A DNA stretch of 64,000 bases from Anaerococcus marasmi (GCF_900290195.1 NZ_OLMF01000004.1:795501-859500); one strand, 5' to 3'. Positions 36,861 through 45,686 are shown, numbered from the stretch's first letter. The notes: generated by a model not told the origin, from the letters alone. Numbers and translations are program-made.

Positions 36861-36904
36861 AAAGTAGCTAGTTTAAAAATGAATTTAATCTAGCTACTTT
36901 TTTT
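36861..36904 (+). terminator. Terminator of the peptide gene
   Basis: Stem AAAGTAGCTAG / CTAGCTACTTT, 18-base loop, followed by a run of seven T residues that extends into the stop region of the convergent regulator gene. Confidence 0.85.
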
Positions 36905-37787
36905 AAGGTTTGTAAATAATTTTGTTTATTTTCTCATTTATTGCCATACTAAGTTTTAAATTTTTGCTATATTTTGAAAGAATAATAGTTGAATGCAAAC
37001 TTTTTTCATAATTTTCATTTGCTCTATAAAGAGTTATAAATTTTACAAAATTAAGATAAATTAGTCCATCTATTGAAGATAACTCACTTGATAATATTAA
37101 TCCTTCATTTATTGTTTCAATTGTTTTGTTAAAATTTCCATAATGCTTATAGAAATTTGCAAGATTATTGCAAGATGCTATTTTTATCATAGAGTCCTTA
37201 TTTTGATTTTTACACTTTTCAAGTATTTCTAGTGAATCAATGTTTTTAAAAGATTTTGAACTTGTAGCTATATTTAATAAAATACGTAGTTCTATAGGAT
37301 ATAAGTCTACAGTAGAAAAATTTCCCCTCTTTATCTTTGACGAGCTTAGGTCTTCAAAATGATTTTTTAAATACTCATCGCTTACTTCAGCGTTAAGATA
37401 TCTAATAAAAAGTTCCAGTAAGTCTATCTCATATCTTTTTGCTTGGAGATCTCTACTATCTTTTATCGAGTTGATTTTATCTAATAAATTCGTTCTTGTT
37501 TCTTTGCTTAAAAATACGGCATTGATATCAAGTGATTTTTTTATATCTTCTAAAATGCACAAATTCCCATAGATATATTTCTTATATAAACTCAGAACAT
37601 CAATTCCATATGCTTTAGACAACTCTATTAAGCTATCTACAGATGCGGATTCAATCTCTCCTCTTTCAAGTCTTCCTATAGATCTTTGGCTCAAATTTGC
37701 AATTTCTGCTACATCAGATTGCCTAAGACCTTTTATTTCCCTTATTTCTATTAGTTTTTTGCCAAATTCTTTTCTTTTGTCTGTCAT
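36903..37787 (-). CDS. XRE-family regulator with TPR-like C-terminus (RRNPP type)
   Basis: A 294-residue protein. An N-terminal helix-turn-helix of the XRE/Cro type lies at residues about 8-60 (LRQSDVAEIANLSQRSIGRL). An all-helical region of about 220 residues follows, with repeating pairs such as KIASCNNLANFYKHYGNFNK and YLNFVKFITLYRANENYEKS that look like TPRs. This is the architecture of PlcR, Rgg, ComR and PrgX, which bind secreted peptides re-imported by oligopeptide permeases. Next to the candidate pheromone and the divergent promoters, it is the probable switch for the radical-SAM operon. Confidence 0.8.
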   Translation of the reverse strand: MTDKRKEFGKKLIEIREIKGLRQSDVAEIANLSQRSIGRLERGEIESASVDSLIELSKAYGIDVLSLYKKYIYGNLCILEDIKKSLDINAVFLSKETRTNLLDKINSIKDSRDLQAKRYEIDLLELFIRYLNAEVSDEYLKNHFEDLSSSKIKRGNFSTVDLYPIELRILLNIATSSKSFKNIDSLEILEKCKNQNKDSMIKIASCNNLANFYKHYGNFNKTIETINEGLILSSELSSIDGLIYLNFVKFITLYRANENYEKSLHSTIILSKYSKNLKLSMAINEKINKIIYKP

Positions 37788-37991
37788 CTTAGCCCCTATG
37801 TATCTATAATTTAATATAATAATATCATAAATCAGGCGGATAATAAATGAATAATCTCATTCTATCAGGATAATTGGTTGTATTTTGAAAAATCAGAAAA
37901 ATTTAAAATTAAAAAGGACCATTGCTTATATAACAAAAGTCCAATGTTAAATTCAGAATCTTTTTCAGAGATTTTGTAAGGAAAGTAATCT

Positions 37992-38126
37992 TTTTAGAAG
38001 CAATGCTCGTTTTCCTCGCATCACTTCTAAAAAATTACATAAGGTTTCTCATCAGTTTTTACTTCGCAATCTTTGCTTGCTCGAAAAACTGTGAGAATCG
38101 AAAAAAACATCGCTTACGATGTTTTT
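37992..38126. terminator. Cluster of hairpins including the rplS operon terminator
   Basis: Three inverted repeats in a row. TTTTAGAAG..ATGC pairs with GCAT..CTTCTAAAA (37992-38032), and TTCTCA..CAGTTTTT pairs with AAAAACTG..TGAGAA (about 38047-38098). AAAAAACATCG-CTTA-CGATGTTTTTT (38101-38126) is the strongest and ends the minus-strand rplS operon just after its stop. The gap 37788-37991 holds the upstream region of the regulator and otherwise nothing I recognise. Confidence 0.75.
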
Positions 38127-38134
38127 TTCTACCA

Positions 38135-38482
38135 TTAGTAATTTGTTTTTTCTTTAACTTTAGCTGCCTTACCTTGACGATTTCTAAGGTATTTAAGTTT
38201 AGCTCTTCTTACCTTACCACGTCTAACAACGTGAAGTTTTTCGATTCTTGGTGAATGATATTGGAATGTTCTTTCTACTCCAACTCCGTAGCTGATTCTT
38301 CTAACTGTGAAAGATTTGTTGATTCCACCTTCATTGATATAGATTACAGTTCCTTCGAAGTCTTGGAGTCTTTCCTTATCTCCCTCTTTGATTCTGTAGC
38401 TTAGTCTTATTGTATCTCCTACGTTGAAATCGAAGTTTTCTTTACGTAGGTTTTCTTGTTCAATTTTTTTGATTAATTCCAT
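38135..38482 (-). CDS. rplS: 50S ribosomal protein L19
   Basis: A 115-residue L19 at the 30S-50S interface. [46 protein letters not shown] and [20 protein letters not shown] are conserved family blocks. It overlaps trmD by 23 bases and ends the SRP/ribosome operon with a strong terminator. Confidence 0.98.
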   Translation of the reverse strand: MELIKKIEQENLRKENFDFNVGDTIRLSYRIKEGDKERLQDFEGTVIYINEGGINKSFTVRRISYGVGVERTFQYHSPRIEKLHVVRRGKVRRAKLKYLRNRQGKAAKVKEKTNY

Positions 38483-39176
38483 CTTTGCTCTCCTCTCGTA
38501 AGAATTTCTCGTATAAGTCTGGCCTAACTCTTTTTGTTTTCTCTATTGCACTTTTCCTGTTCCACTCGGCTATCTTCTTGTGATCTCCGCTTACAAGCTC
38601 GCTTGGAACGAAGTATCCGTTGAAGTTTCTTGGCTTTGTGTATTCGTCTTGTTGCAAAAGAGTGTTGTAGTGGGAGTCTGTGGTTAGAGATTCCTTCTTT
38701 CCTACAACTCCATCTATGAATCTTGCCATTGAATCTATAAGGACCATGGCTGGGATTTCTCCGCCTGTTAGGACATAGTCTCCTATAGATATTTCGTAGT
38801 CGACATAGTGGTTGGTAATTCTCGCATCAATTCCTTCGTAGTGGCCACATATTATTATTAGATCTTTGATTTCTGCAAAGTCGATTGCTAATTTCTGATT
38901 TAATTTCTTGCCTGCTGCTGACATGAAGCAGACTTTTGATTTTGGTTTCTTTACAGACATCAAACAATCATATAGAACTTGTGGTTTGATAAGCATACCG
39001 GCTGCCCCACCGTATACTGTATCATCTACGTGATTGTGCTTGTCATTACTGAAATCTCTTATGTCTACTATATTTATTTCTAGTTTATTGTTCTCGATTG
39101 CTTTTCCTATTACTCCATAAGTCTTTAAGAAGTCAAAGCTTTCTGGAAATAGGGTAAGTATGGTAACTCTATTCAT
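38460..39176 (-). CDS. trmD: tRNA (guanine-N1)-methyltransferase
   Basis: A 238-residue SPOUT enzyme that methylates G37 of tRNAs. The deep trefoil knot segment shows [14 protein letters not shown] and [22 protein letters not shown], the SAM-binding core. The N-terminal [20 protein letters not shown] is typical. It overlaps rimM by eight bases. Confidence 0.97.
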   Translation of the reverse strand: MNRVTILTLFPESFDFLKTYGVIGKAIENNKLEINIVDIRDFSNDKHNHVDDTVYGGAAGMLIKPQVLYDCLMSVKKPKSKVCFMSAAGKKLNQKLAIDFAEIKDLIIICGHYEGIDARITNHYVDYEISIGDYVLTGGEIPAMVLIDSMARFIDGVVGKKESLTTDSHYNTLLQQDEYTKPRNFNGYFVPSELVSGDHKKIAEWNRKSAIEKTKRVRPDLYEKFLREESKDGINQKN

Positions 39177-39657
39177 AATCTCTTAGGTTATCTACTTCTA
39201 TTTTGTTATTTGCTATATCAACATTTGTGATAACAGTTTTTAAGGCTGGTAGTAATATTTCTTTATTATCCTTAGTTTCTATGACATAAACATCGTTTGG
39301 ATATACTCCAGATATAACGTCTTTGACCTTGCCCACTTTTTGCCCATTGGAGTAAGTGTCAAGTCCTATGAGCTTGTAGATGTAGAATTCATCATCCTTA
39401 AGCTCTCCTAAGTCTTCTTCTTCTATAGTTATGTCCTTGCCAACTAGTTTTAGGGAATCATTTATATCGTTATATTCGACAAATTTTATGACCTTTAGGC
39501 CCTTTTGGTCGAAGGATTCTTCTATAGTGAGAAGTTCATCTCCAATGTAGACCTTACTTCCCTTATCGAATCTTTTCTCATAATCAGAAAATGATTTTAC
39601 TTTTACATTTCCCTTGATTCCATGTGTTGTTATTACCTCAGCTACTGTTATTCTCAT
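39169..39657 (-). CDS. rimM: 16S rRNA processing protein RimM
   Basis: A 162-residue 30S maturation factor. The N-terminal beta-barrel starts VAEVITTHGIKGNVKVKSFS, and a C-terminal PRC barrel includes IYKLIGLDTYSNGQKVGKV and KEILLPALKTVITNVDI. It overlaps khpA (ATGA) and trmD. Confidence 0.95.
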   Translation of the reverse strand: MRITVAEVITTHGIKGNVKVKSFSDYEKRFDKGSKVYIGDELLTIEESFDQKGLKVIKFVEYNDINDSLKLVGKDITIEEEDLGELKDDEFYIYKLIGLDTYSNGQKVGKVKDVISGVYPNDVYVIETKDNKEILLPALKTVITNVDIANNKIEVDNLRDYE

Positions 39658-39878
39658 ATTCTTATGTTGACCTTAACATCTTCCTTGATTGCACAAGCAC
39701 GGGCTATGGCTCTTATGGAATTAATGATGTTTCCATGAACTCCTATAACTCTGCCCTTGTCGGATTCTGCAACGTGGATTAGTATATCTACTTCTCCACC
39801 ATCTCTACTTTCTTCGATAGATACAGCATCCTTATCTTCTACTAATTCTTTAACGATTAGTTCTACTAATTCTTTCAT
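39654..39878 (-). CDS. khpA: KH-domain RNA-binding protein KhpA
   Basis: A 74-residue single type II KH domain with GRVIGVHGNIINSIRA (the GxxG loop is GVHG). In Firmicutes, KhpA pairs with KhpB/EloR in RNA binding and cell elongation. It sits between rpsP and rimM, its usual place. Confidence 0.93.
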   Translation of the reverse strand: MKELVELIVKELVEDKDAVSIEESRDGGEVDILIHVAESDKGRVIGVHGNIINSIRAIARACAIKEDVKVNIRI

Positions 39879-39879
39879 C

Positions 39880-40125
39880 TTATGCTAATACGTCGTTGTC
39901 TTTGAATAGTTTTTCAACGATAGATGTTGGTTTTGCACCATTTTGAATCCATTGTTTAGCTTTTTCGTTGTCTACTCTAAACTCTTTTGGATTTGAGATT
40001 GGGTTGTATGTTCCAATTTCTTCGATGAATTTACCATTTCTTGGGCTTCTTGAATCTGCTACTACAACTCTGTAGAATGGTTTTTTCTTTTGTCCCATTC
40101 TCTTTAATCTAATTTTAACTGCCAT
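39880..40125 (-). CDS. rpsP: 30S ribosomal protein S16
   Basis: An 81-residue S16: [20 protein letters not shown], then [20 protein letters not shown]. The ATG is preceded by AGGAGG. It lies 21 bases after ffh and one base before khpA. Confidence 0.98.
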   Translation of the reverse strand: MAVKIRLKRMGQKKKPFYRVVVADSRSPRNGKFIEEIGTYNPISNPKEFRVDNEKAKQWIQNGAKPTSIVEKLFKDNDVLA

Positions 40126-40146
40126 TGTTTCCTCCTATTGATTTAC

Positions 40147-41484
40147 TTAAAAGAAAGGCATTTTCGGTAGTTTTCTGCCTCTTTTGTTGGCTTTCATGCC
40201 TGTCATTTTCTTCATCATTTTCTTCAGTTCTTTGAACTGTTTGAGCAATTTGTTAAGTTCTTTGATGTCAACTCCTGAACCCTTGGCTATTCTTTCTTTT
40301 CTGCTCTTGCCAATGATTTCAGGTTTTTCTCTTTCTTCCTTGGTCATGGAACTTATGAGGGCTTCGATTCTAACAAATCCCCTATCGTCGATATCAACTC
40401 CCTTAAGCATCTTGGAGTTAACTCCTGGAATCATTGCAAGTAAGTCTTCCAATGGTCCCATGTTTCTTATCTGTTGAACTTGTTCCATAAAGTCATCCAA
40501 GGTGTAAGTTTGCTCACGCATCTTACGTTCTAGTTCCTTGGCGTTTTCGATAGATAGCTCTTTTTCAGCCTTCTCTATTAGAGATAAGACATCTCCCATG
40601 CCGAGGATCCTGTTTGCCATCCTATCTGGGTGGAATGGCTCAAGGTCTTCGAGCTTTTCCCCAACACCGATAAACTTGATTGGTTTTCCTACAACTTGTC
40701 TAATTGATAGGGCTGCACCACCTCTGGCATCACCGTCTAGCTTTGTGAGTACTACGCCTGTGATGTCTAGGTAATCGTCAAAGGTCTTTGCAACATTGAC
40801 CGCTTCTTGTCCTGTCATCGCATCGACAACAAGAAGTATCTCGTCAGGATTTACTGCTTCTTTAATATTTTTAAGCTCATCCATTAGGTCCGTATCAATT
40901 TGTAAACGACCAGCCGTATCGAGGATAACCACATCGTGATTGTTAAGTCTTGCATAATCTTTAGCTTCTCTTGCAGTCTTAACTGGATCTTGCTTATCCT
41001 TATCAAATACCTCTACACCAGCAGTTTTTCCTACAACCTTAAGTTGTTCTATAGCTGCAGGTCTGTAGATATCTAGGGCTGTAAGCATTGGGTTCCTGTT
41101 TTCCTTCTTTAGCTTAAGTGCAAGTTTACCCGAATGGGTTGTCTTACCAGAACCCTGTAGACCTACCATCATAACCATGTGTGGGGTAGATCCCTTAAGG
41201 TCAAGCTTGGAATTTTCCTTACCCATAAGAGCGGTTAGCTCTTCATTTACGATCTTTACTACCATCTGTCCTGGTGATAGGGAAGTCATAACATCTTGCC
41301 CAAGTGATCTTTCCTTGATTGTCTTTACAAAGTCCTTAACGACCTTGTAGTTAACATCTGCTTCTAGTAAAGAGAGTCTTATCTCTCTCATAGCGGCATC
41401 TATATCTTTTTCACTTAATTTTCCTTTGCCTGTAAGCTTTCCAAGAGTCTCCTGGAGTCTTTCCGAAAGGCCTTCAAATACCAT
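40147..41484 (-). CDS. ffh: Signal recognition particle protein Ffh
   Basis: A 445-residue SRP54 GTPase that targets signal-sequence-bearing nascent chains to the membrane. The N helix bundle precedes the G domain: VGLQGSGKTTHSGKLA (G1), LDTAGRLQ (G3) and VLTKLDGDARGGAAL (G4 region). The methionine-rich M domain runs from about residue 300 and ends MKKMTGMKANKRGRKLPKMP. It is co-transcribed with ylxM. Confidence 0.98.
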   Translation of the reverse strand: MVFEGLSERLQETLGKLTGKGKLSEKDIDAAMREIRLSLLEADVNYKVVKDFVKTIKERSLGQDVMTSLSPGQMVVKIVNEELTALMGKENSKLDLKGSTPHMVMMVGLQGSGKTTHSGKLALKLKKENRNPMLTALDIYRPAAIEQLKVVGKTAGVEVFDKDKQDPVKTAREAKDYARLNNHDVVILDTAGRLQIDTDLMDELKNIKEAVNPDEILLVVDAMTGQEAVNVAKTFDDYLDITGVVLTKLDGDARGGAALSIRQVVGKPIKFIGVGEKLEDLEPFHPDRMANRILGMGDVLSLIEKAEKELSIENAKELERKMREQTYTLDDFMEQVQQIRNMGPLEDLLAMIPGVNSKMLKGVDIDDRGFVRIEALISSMTKEEREKPEIIGKSRKERIAKGSGVDIKELNKLLKQFKELKKMMKKMTGMKANKRGRKLPKMPFF

Positions 41485-41495
41485 AGCATCCCTCT

Positions 41496-41819
41496 CTAAA
41501 TCGTGTCTATTACGTCCGTTATTTTACTAATTGCCAATTCATAATTTGAACTTTCCATCAGCTCTCTTATACTAATAAGAGCATCTTTCAGTTCCTCGCG
41601 GCTTTTCAGTAAAGAAAGCTCATCTTCAAACTCAAATAATTTATCCTCAGATCTTTTGATCATATCCGAAATAGCTTGCTTGCTCCTATCAGTATTGTCA
41701 GCAATCTCTTGTAGGGATAAATCTTCGTTATAATAACAATTAATAACATCTCTTTGTTTTTCATTAAGAAGTGCGCCGTATATGTCAAATAATTGAGCCA
41801 CTTTTACTATTTTTTCCAT
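41496..41819 (-). CDS. ylxM: YlxM/p13-like helix-turn-helix protein of the SRP operon
   Basis: A 107-residue UPF0122 protein. The sigma-70-region-4-like helix-turn-helix reads NEKQRDVINCYYNEDLSLQE and IADNTDRSKQAISDMIKRSE. It is thought to modulate SRP activity. I start it at the ATG at 41819, which has AGGTGAT upstream; the longer frame begins at a TTG in promoter-like sequence. Confidence 0.92.
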   Translation of the reverse strand: MEKIVKVAQLFDIYGALLNEKQRDVINCYYNEDLSLQEIADNTDRSKQAISDMIKRSEDKLFEFEDELSLLKSREELKDALISIRELMESSNYELAISKITDVIDTI

Positions 41820-41894
41820 AAAATCACCTGTCAAGTCTTTTACTTGACCCAAACATTATACACCCTTTATAAAGGTGAGTCAAGGAAAAATATT

Positions 41895-42215
41895 GACTAG
41901 AAAAAATTGTTTTGAGATGTCTCGACTACGCTTCGCTCCGCTCGACATAAGGGGAGCTTTCTATCATCATCCCTTACCTCAAGCGAACCCTCTTCCCCTT
42001 ATCCCGACCGAAGTGGAGGGATCTCTTTTTAGCTGTCTCGACTGCGCTTCGCTCCGCTCGACATAAGGGAGTTGATGGTTATAATAATAAATTATAAAAA
42101 ACAGGATATATGGTCCTTCCCTCCATTATCCCGCCGAACTTACTCCTCCCCCTATCCCGACCTACCCCCCTTATCCCGACCGAAGTGGAGGGATCTCTTA
42201 GACTTATTCGGCTAC
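41895..42215. repeat. Intergenic repeat block
   Basis: About 320 bp without a gene upstream of ylxM: GAGATGTCTCGACTACGCTT and GTCTCGACTGCGCTTCGCTC ends, plus a variant module with TTATCCCGACCGAAGTGGAG present twice (near 42000 and 42173). Confidence 0.75.
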
Positions 42216-42247
42216 AATCTTCACAAGACAATATAGGGGCCCAATAG

Positions 42248-42273
42248 AAAAAAGACCCGGATTCCTCCGGGCC
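42248..42273 (-). terminator. Terminator of htrA
   Basis: Minus-strand stem CCCGGA-GGAA-TCCGGG, extended by GGC..GTC, followed by TTTTTT, directly after the htrA stop. Confidence 0.85.
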
Positions 42274-42279
42274 AGCTCT

Positions 42280-43515
42280 CTATGGAAGGTTAAAGAATGG
42301 GTTGGACCAACCCCCTCTTTCTTCCTTATTATTCTCGCTTGGTTGAGCCTCATTAAACTCGTCTATGTTTGAAGAGTCTATATTAAACTCTACGTCGATT
42401 TCTTTCTTAGATCCATCTCTATAGACAGTAAGTTTCGCCTTATCTCCTACTGCATAGGATAGTAGGGCCTTTCTTAGGCTGTTCATATCCTTTACAGCCT
42501 CACCATCTATAGCGGTTATCACGTCGCCTTCTTCGATATCACTATTTTTATCAAAGCTTGATACAACATATACGCCGTAATCAGTTCCTAGCTTTTCGGT
42601 ATTAAAGTTTGGAATTTGTTTTATATAATCAACAGATTGGCCAGTAATTCCAAGATAAACTGAATTAAACTTACCAGTCTTTCTTACCTTTTCTATAACT
42701 GGTTTTACTATATTAATAGGAATAGCAAAACCAATTCCGTCGCTATTACCTGCCTTGGCAGTATTAATTCCTATAAGCTCTCCCTTGGTATTAAGTAGGG
42801 CACCACCAGAGTTTCCTGCATTTATGGCAGCATCTGTTTGCATTAAACCATCCATGCTTACTCCTGTATTAAACTTCACAGTTCTATTAAGACCTGAAAT
42901 GATACCACTAGTTACTGTTGATTGAAGCTCAAAGCCTAAAGGATTTCCGATAGCTATAGCCTTATCTCCAATACCAACCTCATCACTATCTCCTAGCTCA
43001 ATTGCTGGAAGATTATCCTTTTTAACCTTGATAATAGCAAGATCTAAAGCTGCATCATTCCACACAAGCTCAGCCTCACTAGTCTTGCCATCGGAGAAAA
43101 GAACATTGATTTGGCTCACATCGCCATTGCTTACAACGTGAGAGTTAGTGACTATATAACCATCTTCTGTAACAATTGAGCCAGAGCCGATTCCTTCAAC
43201 ATAACCAGATTGTTGGCCGAAGAAGGTATTTTGGGTAACTTCAGAAATCGTATTGATTCCTACCACAGAGTCAATTGACTTTTTAACAACAACAGATTCG
43301 ATTGAATCATCCGCATTTATATTTATATCTTTCTTTGAATTTTCCTTATTTTCCTTACTTTCTATCTGCTTTGGATTATTTTCACTTTCAGCAATGTTAT
43401 TATCATTATTAGCTGCTCCACCTAGGAGAAAATAAATAACAAAGCCACCGATAACAGCTCCCAAAAGGGCTGAAATAAAGTGTGAAAATCCTCCACCAGA
43501 CTTATTTCTTCTCAT
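42280..43515 (-). CDS. htrA: HtrA/DegP-family serine protease with PDZ domain
   Basis: A 411-residue membrane-anchored quality-control protease. An N-terminal helix (FISALLGAVIGGFVIYFLLG) is followed by an Asn/Lys/Glu-rich linker and the trypsin-like domain. The catalytic triad is His in VTNSHVVS, Asp in DAALDLAIIKV and Ser in AGNSGGALLN. One PDZ domain (about residues 295-385) starts at YLGITGQSVDY. It is monocistronic with its own terminator. Confidence 0.95.
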   Translation of the reverse strand: MRRNKSGGGFSHFISALLGAVIGGFVIYFLLGGAANNDNNIAESENNPKQIESKENKENSKKDININADDSIESVVVKKSIDSVVGINTISEVTQNTFFGQQSGYVEGIGSGSIVTEDGYIVTNSHVVSNGDVSQINVLFSDGKTSEAELVWNDAALDLAIIKVKKDNLPAIELGDSDEVGIGDKAIAIGNPLGFELQSTVTSGIISGLNRTVKFNTGVSMDGLMQTDAAINAGNSGGALLNTKGELIGINTAKAGNSDGIGFAIPINIVKPVIEKVRKTGKFNSVYLGITGQSVDYIKQIPNFNTEKLGTDYGVYVVSSFDKNSDIEEGDVITAIDGEAVKDMNSLRKALLSYAVGDKAKLTVYRDGSKKEIDVEFNIDSSNIDEFNEAQPSENNKEERGGWSNPFFNLP

Positions 43516-43718
43516 AAAACTACCTCCTGTTTACCATATCATACTAAAAATTTGTGGCGATACTTTGTCATATCTATTAAATCTGTATAAATTTTATGTC
43601 ACAATATTATAGTCCTTTATATAGTATATGGTTGGTAAGCCAATAATCAAAACATTTCTTTACTATATGACAGCATATACTCAGCAAATTAATCCATTAA
43701 CAAAACAATTTTTGAAAT

Positions 43719-43759
43719 AAAAAATCCTTTAAATTCACCAATTGGTAGACTTAAAGGAT
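43719..43759 (-). terminator. Terminator of the toxin-antitoxin operon
   Basis: Stem ATCCTTTAA / TTAAAGGAT enclosing an inner CCAATTGG palindrome, followed by TTTTTT on the minus strand. It lies ten bases after the toxin stop. The 200 bp between it and htrA are AT-rich, with nothing else recognised. Confidence 0.85.
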
Positions 43760-43768
43760 CTTATATCA

Positions 43769-44038
43769 TTATCTTCTATATATATCTTTTCTATGGCCTA
43801 CATCTATTGCTAAAACAATAAGTTCATAATCTCTAATTTCACAAATCACCCTATAAGAGCCTATCCTATATCTCCAAAGTCCTTTATATTCACCTTGCAA
43901 TGCCTTACCTATACTTCTTGGATCTTCAATATCATCCAGTTTAGACTTCATATCTCTTGCGAGCATAAGGCCAAGATGTTTATCCATTTTCTTAATCTTT
44001 TTCTTAACATCAGCGGTAATTACAAGCCTATAGGTCAT
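43769..44038 (-). CDS. RelE/ParE-family toxin
   Basis: An 89-residue RelE-superfamily protein, typically a ribosome-dependent mRNA interferase. YRLVITADVKKKIKKMDKHL, GLWRYRIGSYRVICEI and the C-terminal VLAIDVGHRKDIYRR match the RelE pattern, with basic residues and a late Tyr. It overlaps the antitoxin by 11 bases. The prophage starts just beyond this pair. Confidence 0.92.
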   Translation of the reverse strand: MTYRLVITADVKKKIKKMDKHLGLMLARDMKSKLDDIEDPRSIGKALQGEYKGLWRYRIGSYRVICEIRDYELIVLAIDVGHRKDIYRR

Positions 44039-44255
44039 TTTCCAATTCCATTATAAGATCATCAATAGAATAAGTCTTAGGATCTTTTTCAAAATCTTCT
44101 AAAGCCTTAATTCCTGTTGAATAATCAAGTTCATCTTCTATTTTCTCAGCCAGAGCACTCTTAAAAAGTTCAGATAGACTCCTTCCTGTATGCTTAGAAT
44201 AAGTTTTAAAAAGCCTCTTTTCTTCCTCATTTAATCTTAAAGATACCACACTCAT
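44028..44255 (-). CDS. RelB-type antitoxin (ribbon-helix-helix)
   Basis: A 75-residue antitoxin. SVVSLRLNEEEKRLFKTYSK forms the DNA-binding ribbon-helix-helix. The acidic tail (GIKALEDFEKDPKTYSIDDL) is the toxin-neutralising part, as in RelB/DUF6290 proteins. It precedes its toxin and presumably represses their shared promoter. Confidence 0.9.
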   Translation of the reverse strand: MSVVSLRLNEEEKRLFKTYSKHTGRSLSELFKSALAEKIEDELDYSTGIKALEDFEKDPKTYSIDDLIMELENDL

Positions 44256-44367
44256 AAAACCCTCCTTAAGTTTGTTTATATTATACTACAATGTAATACA
44301 TTGTCATACTTTAAAATTTTTTTTAAAAATAAACTAGTTTTTCTAAATACTAATTAAAATTAAGCAC

Positions 44368-44390
44368 AAAAAAACGCCGATTTCTCAGCG
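44368..44390 (-). terminator. Terminator at the prophage end
   Basis: Minus-strand stem CGCTGA-GAAA-TCGGCG (one G-T pair, GNRA loop) followed by seven T residues. It ends leftward transcription from the prophage accessory genes. Confidence 0.85.
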
Positions 44391-44532
44391 TCTATGTTTG
44401 GTGCGGGATAAAAGCGACGCTAAGATTTAAAAAATACACAATGCTAGATGATGACTTGCTAGCACTAGGTGGGGTCGGCTGGGGCTGCTTGTAGGTTGCC
44501 CACACGTTGCCCACAGAGCTATAAGAGGACAC
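44391..44532. other. Probable prophage attachment end
   Basis: A short non-coding stretch of locally higher GC than the surrounding phage genes, containing a direct repeat GTTGCCCACA(C/G) in tandem, an inverted GCTAG..CTAGC pair and GGTGCGGGA. It separates chromosome (RelBE, htrA) from phage genes that all read toward it. The integrase would lie beyond the right end of the window. The exact core cannot be fixed from one end. Confidence 0.4.
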
Positions 44533-45216
44533 TCAGTCCTCTTTTTTCTTACCCTTAACTTCTTTTCTTAATTTTTCTCTATCTTCTTTTGGAGGCAGAT
44601 ATTTATCCTCTAAAACAAGTCTGCCGTTATAGTAAGCATCTTCAGCTGTATCAAATCCCGACTTGGTATAAACTTTTCCTTTAACAGTTAATTGAGCATA
44701 ATATTTATTGTGCCTTTTATCTAACATAACACCTTTAAATCCAGATTTATTATTTTTATATGTCTTATCATTAAATCTCAATATTTGTACACCGTCTATC
44801 TGTACATCTGATACCCTAGTATTAACACCAGATTTTTGTAAATAATTTTTACGGCATTGATTGCACCTAACAACATCACCATATTTCAAACTTTTTGATG
44901 TAACATTTATAAAATTCCCACAATCACATTGGCACTCCCAATAAAAAGACCCATACTTATCTTTCTGCTGAAGCCTCCTTCTTACTGTTAATTTACCAAA
45001 TTGTTTCCCCTCTAAATTCTCTTTATCTAAGGCTCTATTTTTTGGTTTCCCATAAATATTTTCCCGATTTTTTCTAGTTTTAATTGCTTCTTCTAGAGTT
45101 TTGCAGTACTTGCTCAATATTTTCCCATTTTTTGTAAATGTTGCTCTGTACGGGGATATCTTACTATCGCTAGTGTAGCTAACCCCTCTAGGCAAGTCTT
45201 TACTACTCTTTGCCAT
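44533..45216 (-). CDS. Phage AP2-domain DNA-binding protein with zinc finger
   Basis: A 227-residue protein of the kind scattered in Firmicute phages. A zinc-finger-like segment YWECQCDCGNF..VRCNQCRK (CxCxC..CxxC) follows GKQFGKLTVRRRL. The C-terminus holds an AP2-type domain, KSGFKGVMLDKRHNKYYAQL then GFDTAEDAYYNG. The HNH nuclease domain often found between these parts is absent, so it is probably a binding protein or an eroded homing endonuclease. It overlaps the upstream small gene by 14 bases and is third in that transcript. Confidence 0.75.
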   Translation of the reverse strand: MAKSSKDLPRGVSYTSDSKISPYRATFTKNGKILSKYCKTLEEAIKTRKNRENIYGKPKNRALDKENLEGKQFGKLTVRRRLQQKDKYGSFYWECQCDCGNFINVTSKSLKYGDVVRCNQCRKNYLQKSGVNTRVSDVQIDGVQILRFNDKTYKNNKSGFKGVMLDKRHNKYYAQLTVKGKVYTKSGFDTAEDAYYNGRLVLEDKYLPPKEDREKLRKEVKGKKKED

Positions 45217-45394
45217 TAGGATTTTCCTTTTTAAAAATGTCTATCAAATCATCAATATCATTTTTAGTTGCATGATGTCTTACAAAAGTTTTGGCATTAG
45301 ACCTGTATCTGTTTATTTTTGTCTGTTCGGGATTTCTTTTTTTATAATTTTTAGAGGCTCTGCGTTGAGCCTCTGTTGTTTTTAATTTAGTCAT
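45203..45394 (-). CDS. Small basic phage protein
   Basis: A 63-residue basic protein (TEAQRRASKNYKKRNPEQTK) with helix-forming ends. I do not recognise a specific function; similar small proteins in phages are sometimes DNA-binding. Its start overlaps the stop of the acidic 84-residue gene (TAATG), and its end overlaps the AP2 gene, so the three form one unit. Confidence 0.6.
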   Translation of the reverse strand: MTKLKTTEAQRRASKNYKKRNPEQTKINRYRSNAKTFVRHHATKNDIDDLIDIFKKENPNGKE

Positions 45395-45648
45395 TATGCT
45401 CTAAAACCATTTTCTTTTGCAACTGTGATGTAATCTTCTAATTCAGTTAGTTCTACTTCATTGTATTCTACATCTTCATCTTCTAGGTATTGCATAGCAT
45501 CTGCTAATTCTTTCCACCAGTCAAACTCTTCTGCATCTTCAAAGTATTGACCTTGTTCATCTTCTGCTAAGTAGTCGCTTAAGTCTTCAAATGTTTTAAT
45601 TTGTTCTAGGTTTTCAATTTCTGCTAAATATCTTCTTGTGTCTGTCAT
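45394..45648 (-). CDS. Small acidic phage protein, accessory region
   Basis: An 84-residue, strongly acidic protein (EDLSDYLAEDEQGQYFEDAE, then EFDWWKEL and EDEDVEYNEVELTELEDYI). No family is recognised. The charge recalls DNA-mimic anti-restriction or anti-CRISPR proteins, which is only a suggestion. GGAG precedes the ATG, and a consensus promoter lies 40 bp upstream. Confidence 0.7.
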   Translation of the reverse strand: MTDTRRYLAEIENLEQIKTFEDLSDYLAEDEQGQYFEDAEEFDWWKELADAMQYLEDEDVEYNEVELTELEDYITVAKENGFRA

Positions 45649-45686
45649 TTTTAATCTCCTTTTATATTTCTTTATCTTATATTTAT

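Noticed and set aside
44392-44402. GGTGCGGGA resembling a reverse-strand tRNA 3' end
   Set aside because: No T-arm or anticodon stem follows, so it is not a tRNA or a clear tRNA fragment.
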